A stretch of 64,000 nucleotides of DNA from Cryobacterium sp. M96. GTDB taxonomy: Bacteria > Actinomycetota > Actinomycetes > Actinomycetales > Microbacteriaceae. Below, in pieces: positions 9,027 to 16,803 of the stretch (positions are counted from its first letter, which is position 1; each line of letters starts with the position of its first letter). The position numbers and the translations under genes were made by a program. The stretch is from positions 20,392 to 84,391 of the forward strand of contig NZ_PJJS01000054.1 in the NCBI RefSeq assembly GCF_002929845.1. Direction: 5' to 3'. The notes below the pieces were generated by a model, which was given only the letters and a program-made list of their open reading frames with translations, was not told the origin of the DNA and did no database searches.

Positions 9027-9809
9027 CTACGGGGTTGTCTGTGTCAGGAACTCAGTGAGCTCGCGGGTGATTTCGGCGGCAACGGCATCCGTTGACATGG
9101 TGGCAACACCGTCGCCGTTCTCGACGCCGTAGTCGCCGAACCGCGCATGGTTGGCTCCTTCGATTTCGACGAAACGGGTGTCGGGCACAAGTAGATCTGC
9201 GCTGTCGGCGATCTTCTCCGGGGTGCTGAGGCCGTCGGCGCTCCCGCTGAGGCTGAGGGCCCGCAGATCGGTGCGCTCCGGCGCGGCCGCGCAGTAGCTG
9301 CCGAACAGCACCAGCCCTGCCACCGCGGGATCGTCCGCCAGCATGCAGGCTCGCACGCCGCCGATCGAGTGGCCGCCCACGAACCAGGTGGAGACGTCGG
9401 GGACGGCGTCGGTGAAGGTGGACAACGTCCGGCGGTCGAAGATGGCGAGGTTGAGCACCGGCTTGATGATCACAACGGTCACCCCGGTGTCTTCGACCGT
9501 GCCCGCCAGCTTGTAGAGGTAGGCATAGGGGTCAACCCGGGCACCGGGAACGAAGACCAAGCCGATGTCGCCGGCGTCGTCGGCGGGCGCGAGGACGACC
9601 GACGTGGGGGTGTCGGTGACGGTCACGTTCGGGTTGGCGAAGACCTCGTCCGACGCGGCCCGATCGGCCACGCGCACAGTGTTCACCCAGGCAAGGAACA
9701 CGATCACGACGAGTACGAACGCGGTCAGGGTCCACCAGCCACCGGCCCGGATGCCGCGCCGCAGCCGTCCTCGTCGACGTGCCTCGGTCATGCAGCCGGG
9801 CTGGATCAT
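9027..9809 (-). CDS. Membrane-anchored alpha/beta hydrolase
   Basis: 260 residues. After a basic N-terminus (RRRGRLRRG) comes a single transmembrane anchor (about 24-44), then an alpha/beta-hydrolase domain with nucleophile elbow GGHSIGG (Ser near 151), an acidic candidate in SGSADGLS and a C-terminal His in EGANHARFG. This resembles the membrane-anchored, chlorophyllase/dienelactone-like hydrolases common in Actinobacteria, active outside the membrane. Substrate unknown. GGAG lies 4 nt before the first ATG; ATG at 9791 is an alternative lacking a ribosome site. Confidence 0.85.
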   Translation of the reverse strand: MIQPGCMTEARRRGRLRRGIRAGGWWTLTAFVLVVIVFLAWVNTVRVADRAASDEVFANPNVTVTDTPTSVVLAPADDAGDIGLVFVPGARVDPYAYLYKLAGTVEDTGVTVVIIKPVLNLAIFDRRTLSTFTDAVPDVSTWFVGGHSIGGVRACMLADDPAVAGLVLFGSYCAAAPERTDLRALSLSGSADGLSTPEKIADSADLLVPDTRFVEIEGANHARFGDYGVENGDGVATMSTDAVAAEITRELTEFLTQTTP

Positions 9810-9909
9810 CGCGCTCCGCTCCTCGCCTGTCCGGTCGGGGTGAGACCGGAAACCGCTGGTGGTCTCAACCTAGCCGCAACCGACCTGCCGGGGCCGAACC
9901 GCTCCGGCC

Positions 9910-10503
9910 TCAGTCGTCGAGACCGCGGGCGGCCAGAGCCTCACCGATCGCATCCGCGGCATAGAGCGAGCGCACGACCACCGGCACGGCCAGGGCGAGC
10001 AGCGAACCCTGGGTGCCGCGCGCCCGACGGGCCTCGATCACCTCGGACACGATCTCGGTGACGAGCGGGATGCACCGCAGGGTGAGGGCGAGGAGGAGGC
10101 CGACCCGGTCGGCGTCGACCCAGCGACGGAACGGTCGTAGAAGCTTCTGAAAGCCCTCAAGCACGGCCGTGACCGTGGTCGTCACGGTGAACAGCGCCGC
10201 CAGCGCCACGGCGATCAGTAGCCGCCCGGCCATCAGGCCGGCCGTGGTCCAGCCGGCGAACAGCGCCTGGACTGGAACGGCGATCACCAAAATCCACAGG
10301 ATCGGGCCGATCTGCTGCCACGCCGCGCCCAGCGGCACCCGCGCCACCAGGAACAGTGCGGCGACCCCGAGAAGGCAGGCGCCCAGCTGCCAGAGCTCGC
10401 CGAGCGAGCCGACGAGCAGCACGGCGAGCGAGAGAAGCACGAGCTTGAGCAGCATCGGCGCGCGGTGGATCAGCGAGTGGCCGGGGTGATAGAGCCCGAT
10501 CAT
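9910..10503 (-). CDS. bioN: ECF transporter T component (BioN/EcfT-like)
   Basis: About 197 residues from the ATG at 10503 (MIGLYHPGHSLIHR, a typical EcfT start). The frame stays open upstream, but those residues overlap bioM and are not family-like. Several transmembrane helices precede cytoplasmic coupling helices with RGTQGS and the C-terminal ALAARGLDD, which holds the ARG motif that docks onto the ATPase. It couples ATP hydrolysis to the biotin-binding S component. Third gene of bioY-bioM-bioN, 10 bp after bioM. Confidence 0.88.
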   Translation of the reverse strand: MIGLYHPGHSLIHRAPMLLKLVLLSLAVLLVGSLGELWQLGACLLGVAALFLVARVPLGAAWQQIGPILWILVIAVPVQALFAGWTTAGLMAGRLLIAVALAALFTVTTTVTAVLEGFQKLLRPFRRWVDADRVGLLLALTLRCIPLVTEIVSEVIEARRARGTQGSLLALAVPVVVRSLYAADAIGEALAARGLDD

Positions 10504-10513
10504 GCCGGCCCGA

Positions 10514-11194
10514 TCATGCCAGCAGCTCCCGGTAAGCGCCGAGCGCGGCATCCGGTGCACCGTCGGCGACCACCCGGCCGTCCTCGATCACAATCACGCG
10601 GTCGAAGGCGGCGAGCAGGTCCAGCTGGTGGGTGACCACGATGACCTGCTGGCTCAGGCCGAGCAGAAGTTCGGTGATGCGCCGGGCATTGCGTGCGTCG
10701 AGCAGCGTGGTCGGCTCGTCGGCGACCACGATCTCAGGCTCCGCCACGAGCACGGCCGCCAGCGCGAGCAACTGCTTTTGGCCGCCGGACAGCCGGTGCG
10801 CCGGATGGTCGGCGTGCTGGTCGAGCCCGAAGCGCTCGAGCGCCGCCCGCGTGCGGGTCGAGATCTCGAGCGGGGTCAGCCCGCGGCGGCGCAGGGTGAA
10901 GGCGACGTCTTCGGCCACGGTGGGCATCACGATCTGATTGTCCGGGTTGGTGAAGATGAAGCCGACCTGCCGGCGCACCGCCTTGGCGTTCCGGGCCACG
11001 TCGAGGCCGCCGACGCTTACGATTCCGGTGTCGGGCTTGATCAATCCGTTGATCAGGCGCACGAGGGTGGACTTTCCCGACCCGTTCGCACCGACGATGC
11101 CGATGCGCTGTTCGGTGAGGGTCAGACGGATGTCCCGCAGCACCATCCGTTCACCGAACGCATGCGAGACGCTGTCGAAGTCGATCCTGCTCAT
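10514..11194 (-). CDS. bioM: ECF transporter ATPase for biotin (BioM)
   Basis: 226 residues. Walker A GIVGANGSGKST (about 32-43), Q-loop in FTNPDNQIV (typical of energy-coupling-factor ATPases), signature LSGGQKQLLALA, Walker B EIVVADEPTT, H-loop VVTHQLD. Its 5' end overlaps the 3' end of bioY by 4 bp (ATGA). Role: energises biotin import in the BioMNY complex. Confidence 0.92.
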   Translation of the reverse strand: MSRIDFDSVSHAFGERMVLRDIRLTLTEQRIGIVGANGSGKSTLVRLINGLIKPDTGIVSVGGLDVARNAKAVRRQVGFIFTNPDNQIVMPTVAEDVAFTLRRRGLTPLEISTRTRAALERFGLDQHADHPAHRLSGGQKQLLALAAVLVAEPEIVVADEPTTLLDARNARRITELLLGLSQQVIVVTHQLDLLAAFDRVIVIEDGRVVADGAPDAALGAYRELLA

Positions 11195-11850
11195 GATGCG
11201 GGCGTGACTGCTCCGGCGGTGACGTCGGCGGCCTCGGGCGCGGGAGCGGCGCTGCGGCGCGGCGGGATCAGACCCGGGTAGGCCCTGTGAACCTGGCGGG
11301 CCACCAGTACGGTCACGACCACCTTGATCAGGTCGCCGGGCAGAAACTTCGCGGCGTCGACAAGAGCAACCCAGAGCGGCAGGCCCAGGTTGATCGCGGT
11401 GACGGGCACGCCGATCAGGTAGACCACGACGAGACCGCCGAGGGTGGTGGCGCCGAGCGCCGCCCAGAGCCGGTAGCGGGGGAGGAGCAGGCCGGTCAAG
11501 TAGCCGATGACCAGGGCGCCGAGCAGCCAGCCGTAGAGGTAGCCGGCGGAGGGTGAGGTGGTGAACCAGACGATGCCGCCGCGCCCGCCAGACAGCAGCG
11601 GGAGGCCGGCTGCGGCGAGGGCGAGCAGGAGGAGCACGGCGAAGAAGCCCTTGCGCGCCCCGAGGATCGCCCCGGCCAGCATCACCCCGAGGGTCTGGAA
11701 GGTGATCGGCACGGCCACCGCCCCAATACTCAGGGCGCCGGGCAGTCCGAGTGCGGCGATCAGGGCGGCGAAGATGGCGATCTGCGACAGGTCGCGCACG
11801 CTCATGATGCGGGGTGTCGGGGTGCGGGCGATGAGGGGGCTGGAAGTCAT
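11191..11850 (-). CDS. bioY: Biotin transporter substrate-binding component BioY
   Basis: About 219 residues, six transmembrane helices. BioY hallmarks: PITFQTLGVMLAGAILGARKG (split here as PITFQTLGVML then AGAILGARKG) near residues 50-70 and the GGRGG..W..PSAGYLYGW segment near 90-110 that shapes the biotin site. The ATG at 11850 is chosen over a TTG 9 bp upstream; the ribosome site is weak (GAAG). First gene of the biotin ECF operon. No biotin-repressor dyad was recognised upstream. Residues after about 200 are Ala/Pro-rich and probably a flexible tail. Confidence 0.92.
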   Translation of the reverse strand: MTSSPLIARTPTPRIMSVRDLSQIAIFAALIAALGLPGALSIGAVAVPITFQTLGVMLAGAILGARKGFFAVLLLLALAAAGLPLLSGGRGGIVWFTTSPSAGYLYGWLLGALVIGYLTGLLLPRYRLWAALGATTLGGLVVVYLIGVPVTAINLGLPLWVALVDAAKFLPGDLIKVVVTVLVARQVHRAYPGLIPPRRSAAPAPEAADVTAGAVTPAS

Positions 11851-11895
11851 GATCTTCAATCTAGAATTCCGCGGCAGCGCGAGTCTGAAGAAGAC

Positions 11896-12390
11896 CTACA
11901 AAGAATGCGGCGGAACTCTATACGGGCGCGTCCGGCAAGCTCCCGACGCAGGGGTGTCTCGGGGTTTCTGCCGGTAGAGCGGTTCCCCGCATTCGAGCAT
12001 GCCGATGTAGGTCGCAATCTTCGCGGCGCGAGCCTCGGGCTGCTTCGTACCGTCGAGGCGGAACAGGATCGCGAAACGGTTCTGGGACGTGAGCGCCGGG
12101 AAGAACCCGGCGGGACGCATCCACCCCTCCACGATGAGGGTGAGGGCTGAGTCCCGGTTGAGCTGTGACCACACGCTGCGGGCTCGGCGGGGAGTGAAGG
12201 CCTGCGACAAGTAACCGTCGAGAGAGTTCACTTGCCCGTCGATCCAGCCGCAGCACAACGCGATCTCGAGCGCCTGGGATGGGTGGTCTCCGGTGCCGCG
12301 GGGCGTTTCTTCCGCAGCTGCAAACGGATGCGCTCGTCCGACGGAGTACTGCTGTGCCATGCTCACCCTTTGCTCCTGCACAACAAGCAC
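11896..12390 (-). pseudogene. YdeI/OmpD-associated family protein, degraded
   Basis: The 164-residue frame contains two family-like blocks that are too close together: ALEIALCCGWIDGQVNSLDG followed by FTPRRARSVWSQLNRD, and later NRFAILFRLDGTKQPEARAA followed by KIATYIGMLECGE. In intact YdeI-like proteins (about 190-200 residues) an N-terminal strand/helix unit precedes the first block and a longer linker separates the two. Here the N-terminus is unrelated and the linker is short, so an internal deletion and altered start are likely. A functional divergent protein is possible but less likely. Confidence 0.55.
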
Positions 12391-12500
12391 TGGACGATCA
12401 TCCGCACCGGAACTCAGTGCCGACTGCGGTCACCGATGCAGGTTGACCCGGAGTGGACGATAATCGCGTTGCCGAGCGAGCAAACAAGCGGGGCCGCGGG

Positions 12501-12893
12501 TCAGGCGACGAGGCGGGCGTTGTTCGTCGAAGCAGCGGCGGAGAAGCGCGGAAGGGTGGCCGTCGGCGCCCGCTCCGGTTCGGCCCAAACGGAGATCGGG
12601 GCGGGAATGAAGGGGAGCGCGGTGGGCTCGGCGGTGACCTCGCCGCGCAGAACGGCGGTCTCTGTGCGGAGCACGGAGGCCAGGGACGAGGCAATCTGGT
12701 TCGCCTTCAGATCGTGGAAGATCACGTCGGTGTCGTCACTGCTGCGGGGAACCAGAGTCCACTGGCCTTGGGCGCCGACGAGACGAGCGATTTGGGTGTG
12801 CAGGAGCTCGAATATCTGAGCGTCGCTGAGCTCGGGAACGGGCGGGGGGATGACCGGTGCGACCGGTGCGACGCGACGTCGTCGACCAAACAT
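12501..12893 (-). CDS. Hypothetical protein, small soluble
   Basis: 130 residues. Basic start (MFGRRRRV), a Pro/Val-rich linker (about 9-20), a helical core (SDAQIFELLHTQIARLVGA..) and strands around WTLVPRSSDDTDVIFHDL, ending in an Ala/Pro-rich tail. No signal peptide or transmembrane helix and no family recognised. GAAAGGGG lies upstream of the ATG. It stands alone between the YdeI remnant and a small membrane protein on the same strand. Confidence 0.65.
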   Translation of the reverse strand: MFGRRRRVAPVAPVIPPPVPELSDAQIFELLHTQIARLVGAQGQWTLVPRSSDDTDVIFHDLKANQIASSLASVLRTETAVLRGEVTAEPTALPFIPAPISVWAEPERAPTATLPRFSAAASTNNARLVA

Positions 12894-12984
12894 CGGGAGC
12901 CCCTTTCGGCTAACGTGCCCGTGAACTCTTCAGTTTGCCGTGCGGCGCGCTACGGCCCGCGTTGACACGCCGACAGCGGAGGAC

Positions 12985-13173
12985 TTAGTCCTCGATTCGG
13001 CGATCGTCGGCATCCTGGATGACGGTTCCGATGGCGACGGCGGCGCTGAGCAGCCAGCCGATCCACATCAGCGCCAGGCGCCAGTCGCGCGGACCGGTGC
13101 GGGTGGCGCTCAGAATGTTCCAACCGCCGGCGAGCACGCCGATGATGGCACTGCTGAAAATGAACTTTCGCAT
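12985..13173 (-). CDS. Small two-helix membrane protein, hypothetical
   Basis: 62 residues from ATG 13173, with GGAGGT 4 nt upstream deciding the start; a longer in-frame extension to about 13428 runs antisense through the TetR gene and is not protein-like. Two hydrophobic helices (about 5-20 and 33-52) are separated by a basic loop (RTGPRDWR); the C-terminus is acidic (DADDRRIED). No known family. It is transcribed away from the neighbouring TetR gene, and the TetR operators at 13233-13266 lie 60-90 bp upstream of it, so it may share that regulation. Confidence 0.7.
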   Translation of the reverse strand: MRKFIFSSAIIGVLAGGWNILSATRTGPRDWRLALMWIGWLLSAAVAIGTVIQDADDRRIED

Positions 13174-13232
13174 GGTGACCTCCGCGTCTAACGCTACCCG
13201 GAAGTTGCCCGGCTGCACGTTTCCCGACAATC

Positions 13233-13266
13233 TGACCGATCGGACAAGCTCTGACCGATCGGTCAG
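13233..13266. promoter_or_regulatory. Tandem TetR operators upstream of the MMPL operon
   Basis: TGACCGATCGGACA (13233-13246, one mismatch) and the 16-bp perfect palindrome CTGACCGATCGGTCAG (13251-13266) repeat at 19-bp spacing, 14 bp before the TetR GTG at 13280. Two matching palindromes at helical spacing upstream of a TetR gene are a strong sign of an autoregulated operator. Confidence 0.8.
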
Positions 13267-13279
13267 GTACCGTGATCGG

Positions 13280-13897
13280 GTGACTCCAGAGCCCGTTGTG
13301 CCCCAGCCCCCACACAACCGCCAGAGCACCAGCGCAGAACTGCGCGCGACAGCGCTGGAGCAGTTCGCCTCGGTCGGGTTCGCCGGCACCTCGCTGCAGC
13401 AGATCGCCGACGCGGCCGGGTACTCCAAATCGAGCGTGCTCTACCACTTCGCCTCCAAGGAAGCGCTCCTCGACGAGGTGCTCACCCCGGCGGTGAACCG
13501 GCTGGAGGCCATTCTCGAACGGTTCCTCGCCACCGAGGAGAGCGCCCTGACCCGGAGCCGGTTCGTGAACGACTTCATCGACTTCATCCTTGAATTCCGC
13601 CTCGAGCTGCACACCTTCATCAACCAGTCTCAGTCGCTGCGCGGCATCCCCGTGATCGACCGGGCAGGAGTGGTGATCGTGCGCCTCTCCGACACGCTGT
13701 GCCACGGCGATGCGAGTACGGAGGACCGCATCCGCTTCGGTATCGCCCTCGGCGGCGCCGCCTACACCCTGGTGGCCGGCATGACGTTCCTCGGGGAGGA
13801 GATAGCCCCGGTGGAAGAGGTCCGACCGGCTCTCCTGACCGTCATCACCGAGTTGCTTGCCCCTGTCACCGTTCGCACCGCCCCGTCCCGGAAGTAG
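13280..13897 (+). CDS. TetR family repressor of the MMPL/YhgE operon
   Basis: 205 residues from GTG 13280. N-terminal HTH is clear: ATALEQFASVGFAGTSLQQI then ADAAGYSKSSVLYHFASKEA. The C-terminal domain carries the ligand pocket (inferred). Upstream GTGs would place the start inside or before the tandem operators at 13233-13266. The MMPL gene starts 5 bp after the stop codon, so the repressor, MMPL transporter and YhgE/Pip protein form one operon. Signal unknown; lipophilic or cell-wall-active compounds are a reasonable guess for this context. Confidence 0.88.
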   Translation: MTPEPVVPQPPHNRQSTSAELRATALEQFASVGFAGTSLQQIADAAGYSKSSVLYHFASKEALLDEVLTPAVNRLEAILERFLATEESALTRSRFVNDFIDFILEFRLELHTFINQSQSLRGIPVIDRAGVVIVRLSDTLCHGDASTEDRIRFGIALGGAAYTLVAGMTFLGEEIAPVEEVRPALLTVITELLAPVTVRTAPSRK

Positions 13898-13902
13898 CAC
13901 CC

Positions 13903-16803
13903 ATGGCAACCCTGCTCTATCGAATCGGTCACTTCGCCTACCAGCGTGCGGGCCTGGTGCTCGGCATCTGGGCCATCCTGCTGGTCGGGATCCTCGGCTC
14001 CGGGGTGGCCCTCGGTGGCCAGACCCAGGAGTCGTACGCGATTCCCGGCACGGAATCACAGGACACCATCGACAAGCTCGGCGAGGTGTTCCCCCAGGCG
14101 GCCGGCGCCGCGGTACAGGTTGTCTACACGGCCCCGGACGGGGCATCCGTCACTGACGAGCCTTACCGCACGGCCATCGTCGACATGGCGGCCGAACTCG
14201 CGGACGTGCCCGGCGTCGACTCGGTGCTGACGCCCTATGACGAATATGCGTCGGGCGCGATCTCCGACGACTCGGAGAGTGCGTTCAGCCAGGTTCAGTT
14301 GTCCGGCTTATCAACCGACGTCACCGCGGAAACCCTCGACGACGTGACCGCGACGCGGGATATCGCCGAGCAGGCCGGCCTCGAGGTAGCCTTCGGCGGC
14401 CAGGTTTTCCAGGACAACACCTTCGGCATCACCATCTCCGAGGTTCTCGGCCTGATCTTCGCGGGCGTGGTGCTGGTGATCACCTTCGGTTCGCTCGTAT
14501 CCGCCGGGATGCCGCTGCTGATGGCCCTGATCGGCGTCGGCGTCGCCATCGGCGGCATCACCGTGATTTCCGCATTCGTGCCGGTCTCGAGCACGGCCCC
14601 CATGCTCGCCCTGATGCTCGGGCTCGCCGTAGGCATCGACTACGTGCTCTTCATCCTGTCGCGGCATCGCACGCAGCTCGCCAACGGGGTCGAACCACAC
14701 GATTCGGCCGCCTCGGCCGTGGCTACCGCCGGCAGCGCCGTCGTCTTCGCCGGGATCACCGTGATCATCGCCCTGCTCGGGCTGCTCGTGGTCGGCATCC
14801 CCTTCCTCAGCGTGATGGGGCTGGGCGCCGCCTTGGCCGTGCTGGTCTCCATCTTCGTGGCGGTCACGCTCCTCCCCGCCGTTCTCGGCCTCGCCAAGGG
14901 GCGCCTCACTCCCAAGACAGGCAGCCGCGCGCACCACCGGGCCACCCGTCCAGACACCGGCCGGCCCACCCTCGGCCACCGCTGGGTCAACCTCGTGCTC
15001 AGGGCGCCGGTCGTGGCCGTGCTCCTCGTGGTGGGCGTGCTCGGCACGCTGGCGATCCCGGCCCTCAGCCTCGACCTGAACCTGCCTGACGGGGCGTCCG
15101 AGCCGGCCGGTTCGACGCAGCGAGAGGCGTTCACCATGCTCGAGGAGGGCTTCGGTCCGGGCTACAACGGTCCGCTCATCGTCGTCGTCGACATCACCCA
15201 GACGACGGATATCTTCGGTGACCTCGACACCATCGGCGCGGCCCTGCGCACCCTGCCCGGCGTGGCCTTCGTCGGCAAGGGCACTCCGAACCCGACCGTC
15301 GACACCGCCATCATCCAGGTCATGCCGGACAGCGCGCCGAACGCGCCCGAGACCAAGGCGCTCGTGCAGGCCATCCGCGATCTGGCACCATCGATCGACG
15401 ACGACTTGCGCACCCCCATCGCCGTGACCGGCGCGACCGCCGTGTCGATCGACATCTCCAACCGCCTCAGCAACGCGCTCGTGCCGTTCGCCTTGATCGT
15501 GGTGGGGCTCTCGATCATCCTGCTGACCATGGTGTTCCGGTCGATCTTCGTGCCGATCAAAGCGGCCCTCGGGTTCCTGCTCTCGGTGGCCGCATCGATC
15601 GGCGCGACCGTGGCGATCTTCCAGTGGGGCTGGTTCTCCGAGCTGCTCGGGGTGGAAACCCCCGGGCCGATCCTAAGCTTCCTGCCCATCCTGCTGATGG
15701 CCGTGCTCTTCGGTCTGGCCATGGACTACGAGGTGTTCCTCGTCTCCGGCATGCGGGAGGAGTTCGTGAAGACCGGCCTGGCCCGCGAATCCATCGTGCA
15801 CGGGTTCTCCCACGCTGCCCGCGTGGTCACGGCCGCCGCCCTGATCATGTTCTTCGTCTTCTTTGCCTTCGTGCCCGAGGGCACCGGGGCGATCAAGGGC
15901 ATCGCGTTCGCCCTCGCCGTCGGAGTCTTCCTCGACGCGTTCCTGGTGCGGATGACATTGGTCCCGGCCGCGATGGCCCTCGCCGGCGATGCCGCCTGGT
16001 GGCTGCCACGCTGGCTCTCCCGCATTCTGCCCAACGTCGACATCGAGGGTGAGGGTCTGCGCCGGCACCTGGCCGACAAGGAATGGGCCATCAGCAAGCC
16101 GCACGCCATCACGGCCGAGGGAGCCGTCTTCGGGCTGCCGGAGAGCCCCTTCGGGCCGCTGGACCTCACCATCGACGCCGGCGCGGTGGTGGTACTGACC
16201 GGCTCCGCCACCCACCGCCGCGTCGTCGCCGCCACCCTGGCCGGCCGGCTCGACCCGGTGTTCGGCCGCCTCCAGGTCATGGGCTTTCCGCTGCCGTCCG
16301 AGCGCAGCCGCGCCCTCCGCGCGGTGGCGCTCGCCGACGTGGGCGACAGCCGCGACAATGGGCTCACCGTGGGGGAGTTGCTGGCCGAACGGCTGGACCT
16401 GGCGCATCCGTGGTACCGCGCCGCGTCGCGCCGTTCGCTTCTCGCGGGGTGGATCGCGCGTCTGAACGGTGCGCTCGGCACCCCGTCGAGCGGCCGGGAC
16501 GCCGGCCCGATCGTGGCCGGCACGACGGTATCGTCCCTCTCCGCCCTGGGCCGTGCCGCGGTGCACGTGACCGCGGCGCTCATCGAGACCCCGGGAGTTG
16601 TCATCGTCGACCTCGGCGAGGGACTGCCCGTCGACCCGGCGGGGCGGGACCTCGTGCAGGTGCTGGCGATCCTCGCCCCGGCCTCGACCGCCCTCATCGT
16701 CGGTGCCGCCTCCTTCCCCGAGGCGATCGCGGTCTACCGCGGGGCCCGCCCGCTGCAGACCCTCGAACTCGATTCCCGTGACCGAAAGGCCCTGCAGCGA
16801 TGA
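13903..16803 (+). CDS. MMPL family transporter with degenerate ABC-ATPase-like C-terminal domain
   Basis: 966 residues. Residues 1 to about 705 form a complete MMPL/RND-like exporter: a TM helix (about 15-35), two extracytoplasmic loops and two membrane bundles, with the proton-relay-type GLAVGIDYVLFILSRHR (about 241-257) and its partner GLAMDYEVFLVSGMREEF. Usual MMPL proteins end soon after. Here a soluble region (about 730-966) has the outline of an ABC nucleotide-binding domain: a GPLDLTIDAG strand, VVLTGSATHRR where Walker A should be (near 765; no GK[S/T]), LSALGRAAVHV in place of the signature, and VVIVDLGEGLP in place of Walker B (near 898; no DE). The tail is probably a non-hydrolysing pseudo-ATPase. 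Stop overlaps the next start (ATGA). Confidence 0.88.
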   Translation: MATLLYRIGHFAYQRAGLVLGIWAILLVGILGSGVALGGQTQESYAIPGTESQDTIDKLGEVFPQAAGAAVQVVYTAPDGASVTDEPYRTAIVDMAAELADVPGVDSVLTPYDEYASGAISDDSESAFSQVQLSGLSTDVTAETLDDVTATRDIAEQAGLEVAFGGQVFQDNTFGITISEVLGLIFAGVVLVITFGSLVSAGMPLLMALIGVGVAIGGITVISAFVPVSSTAPMLALMLGLAVGIDYVLFILSRHRTQLANGVEPHDSAASAVATAGSAVVFAGITVIIALLGLLVVGIPFLSVMGLGAALAVLVSIFVAVTLLPAVLGLAKGRLTPKTGSRAHHRATRPDTGRPTLGHRWVNLVLRAPVVAVLLVVGVLGTLAIPALSLDLNLPDGASEPAGSTQREAFTMLEEGFGPGYNGPLIVVVDITQTTDIFGDLDTIGAALRTLPGVAFVGKGTPNPTVDTAIIQVMPDSAPNAPETKALVQAIRDLAPSIDDDLRTPIAVTGATAVSIDISNRLSNALVPFALIVVGLSIILLTMVFRSIFVPIKAALGFLLSVAASIGATVAIFQWGWFSELLGVETPGPILSFLPILLMAVLFGLAMDYEVFLVSGMREEFVKTGLARESIVHGFSHAARVVTAAALIMFFVFFAFVPEGTGAIKGIAFALAVGVFLDAFLVRMTLVPAAMALAGDAAWWLPRWLSRILPNVDIEGEGLRRHLADKEWAISKPHAITAEGAVFGLPESPFGPLDLTIDAGAVVVLTGSATHRRVVAATLAGRLDPVFGRLQVMGFPLPSERSRALRAVALADVGDSRDNGLTVGELLAERLDLAHPWYRAASRRSLLAGWIARLNGALGTPSSGRDAGPIVAGTTVSSLSALGRAAVHVTAALIETPGVVIVDLGEGLPVDPAGRDLVQVLAILAPASTALIVGAASFPEAIAVYRGARPLQTLELDSRDRKALQR

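Noticed and set aside
11851-11895. BioQ-type biotin repressor site upstream of bioY
   Set aside because: No TGAAC/GTTCA-type inverted repeat is present in the region upstream of the bioY start.
13019-13279. N-terminal extension of the MMPL-operon TetR protein
   Set aside because: It would read through the tandem operators and antisense to the 62-residue gene; GTG 13280 gives a standard TetR length.
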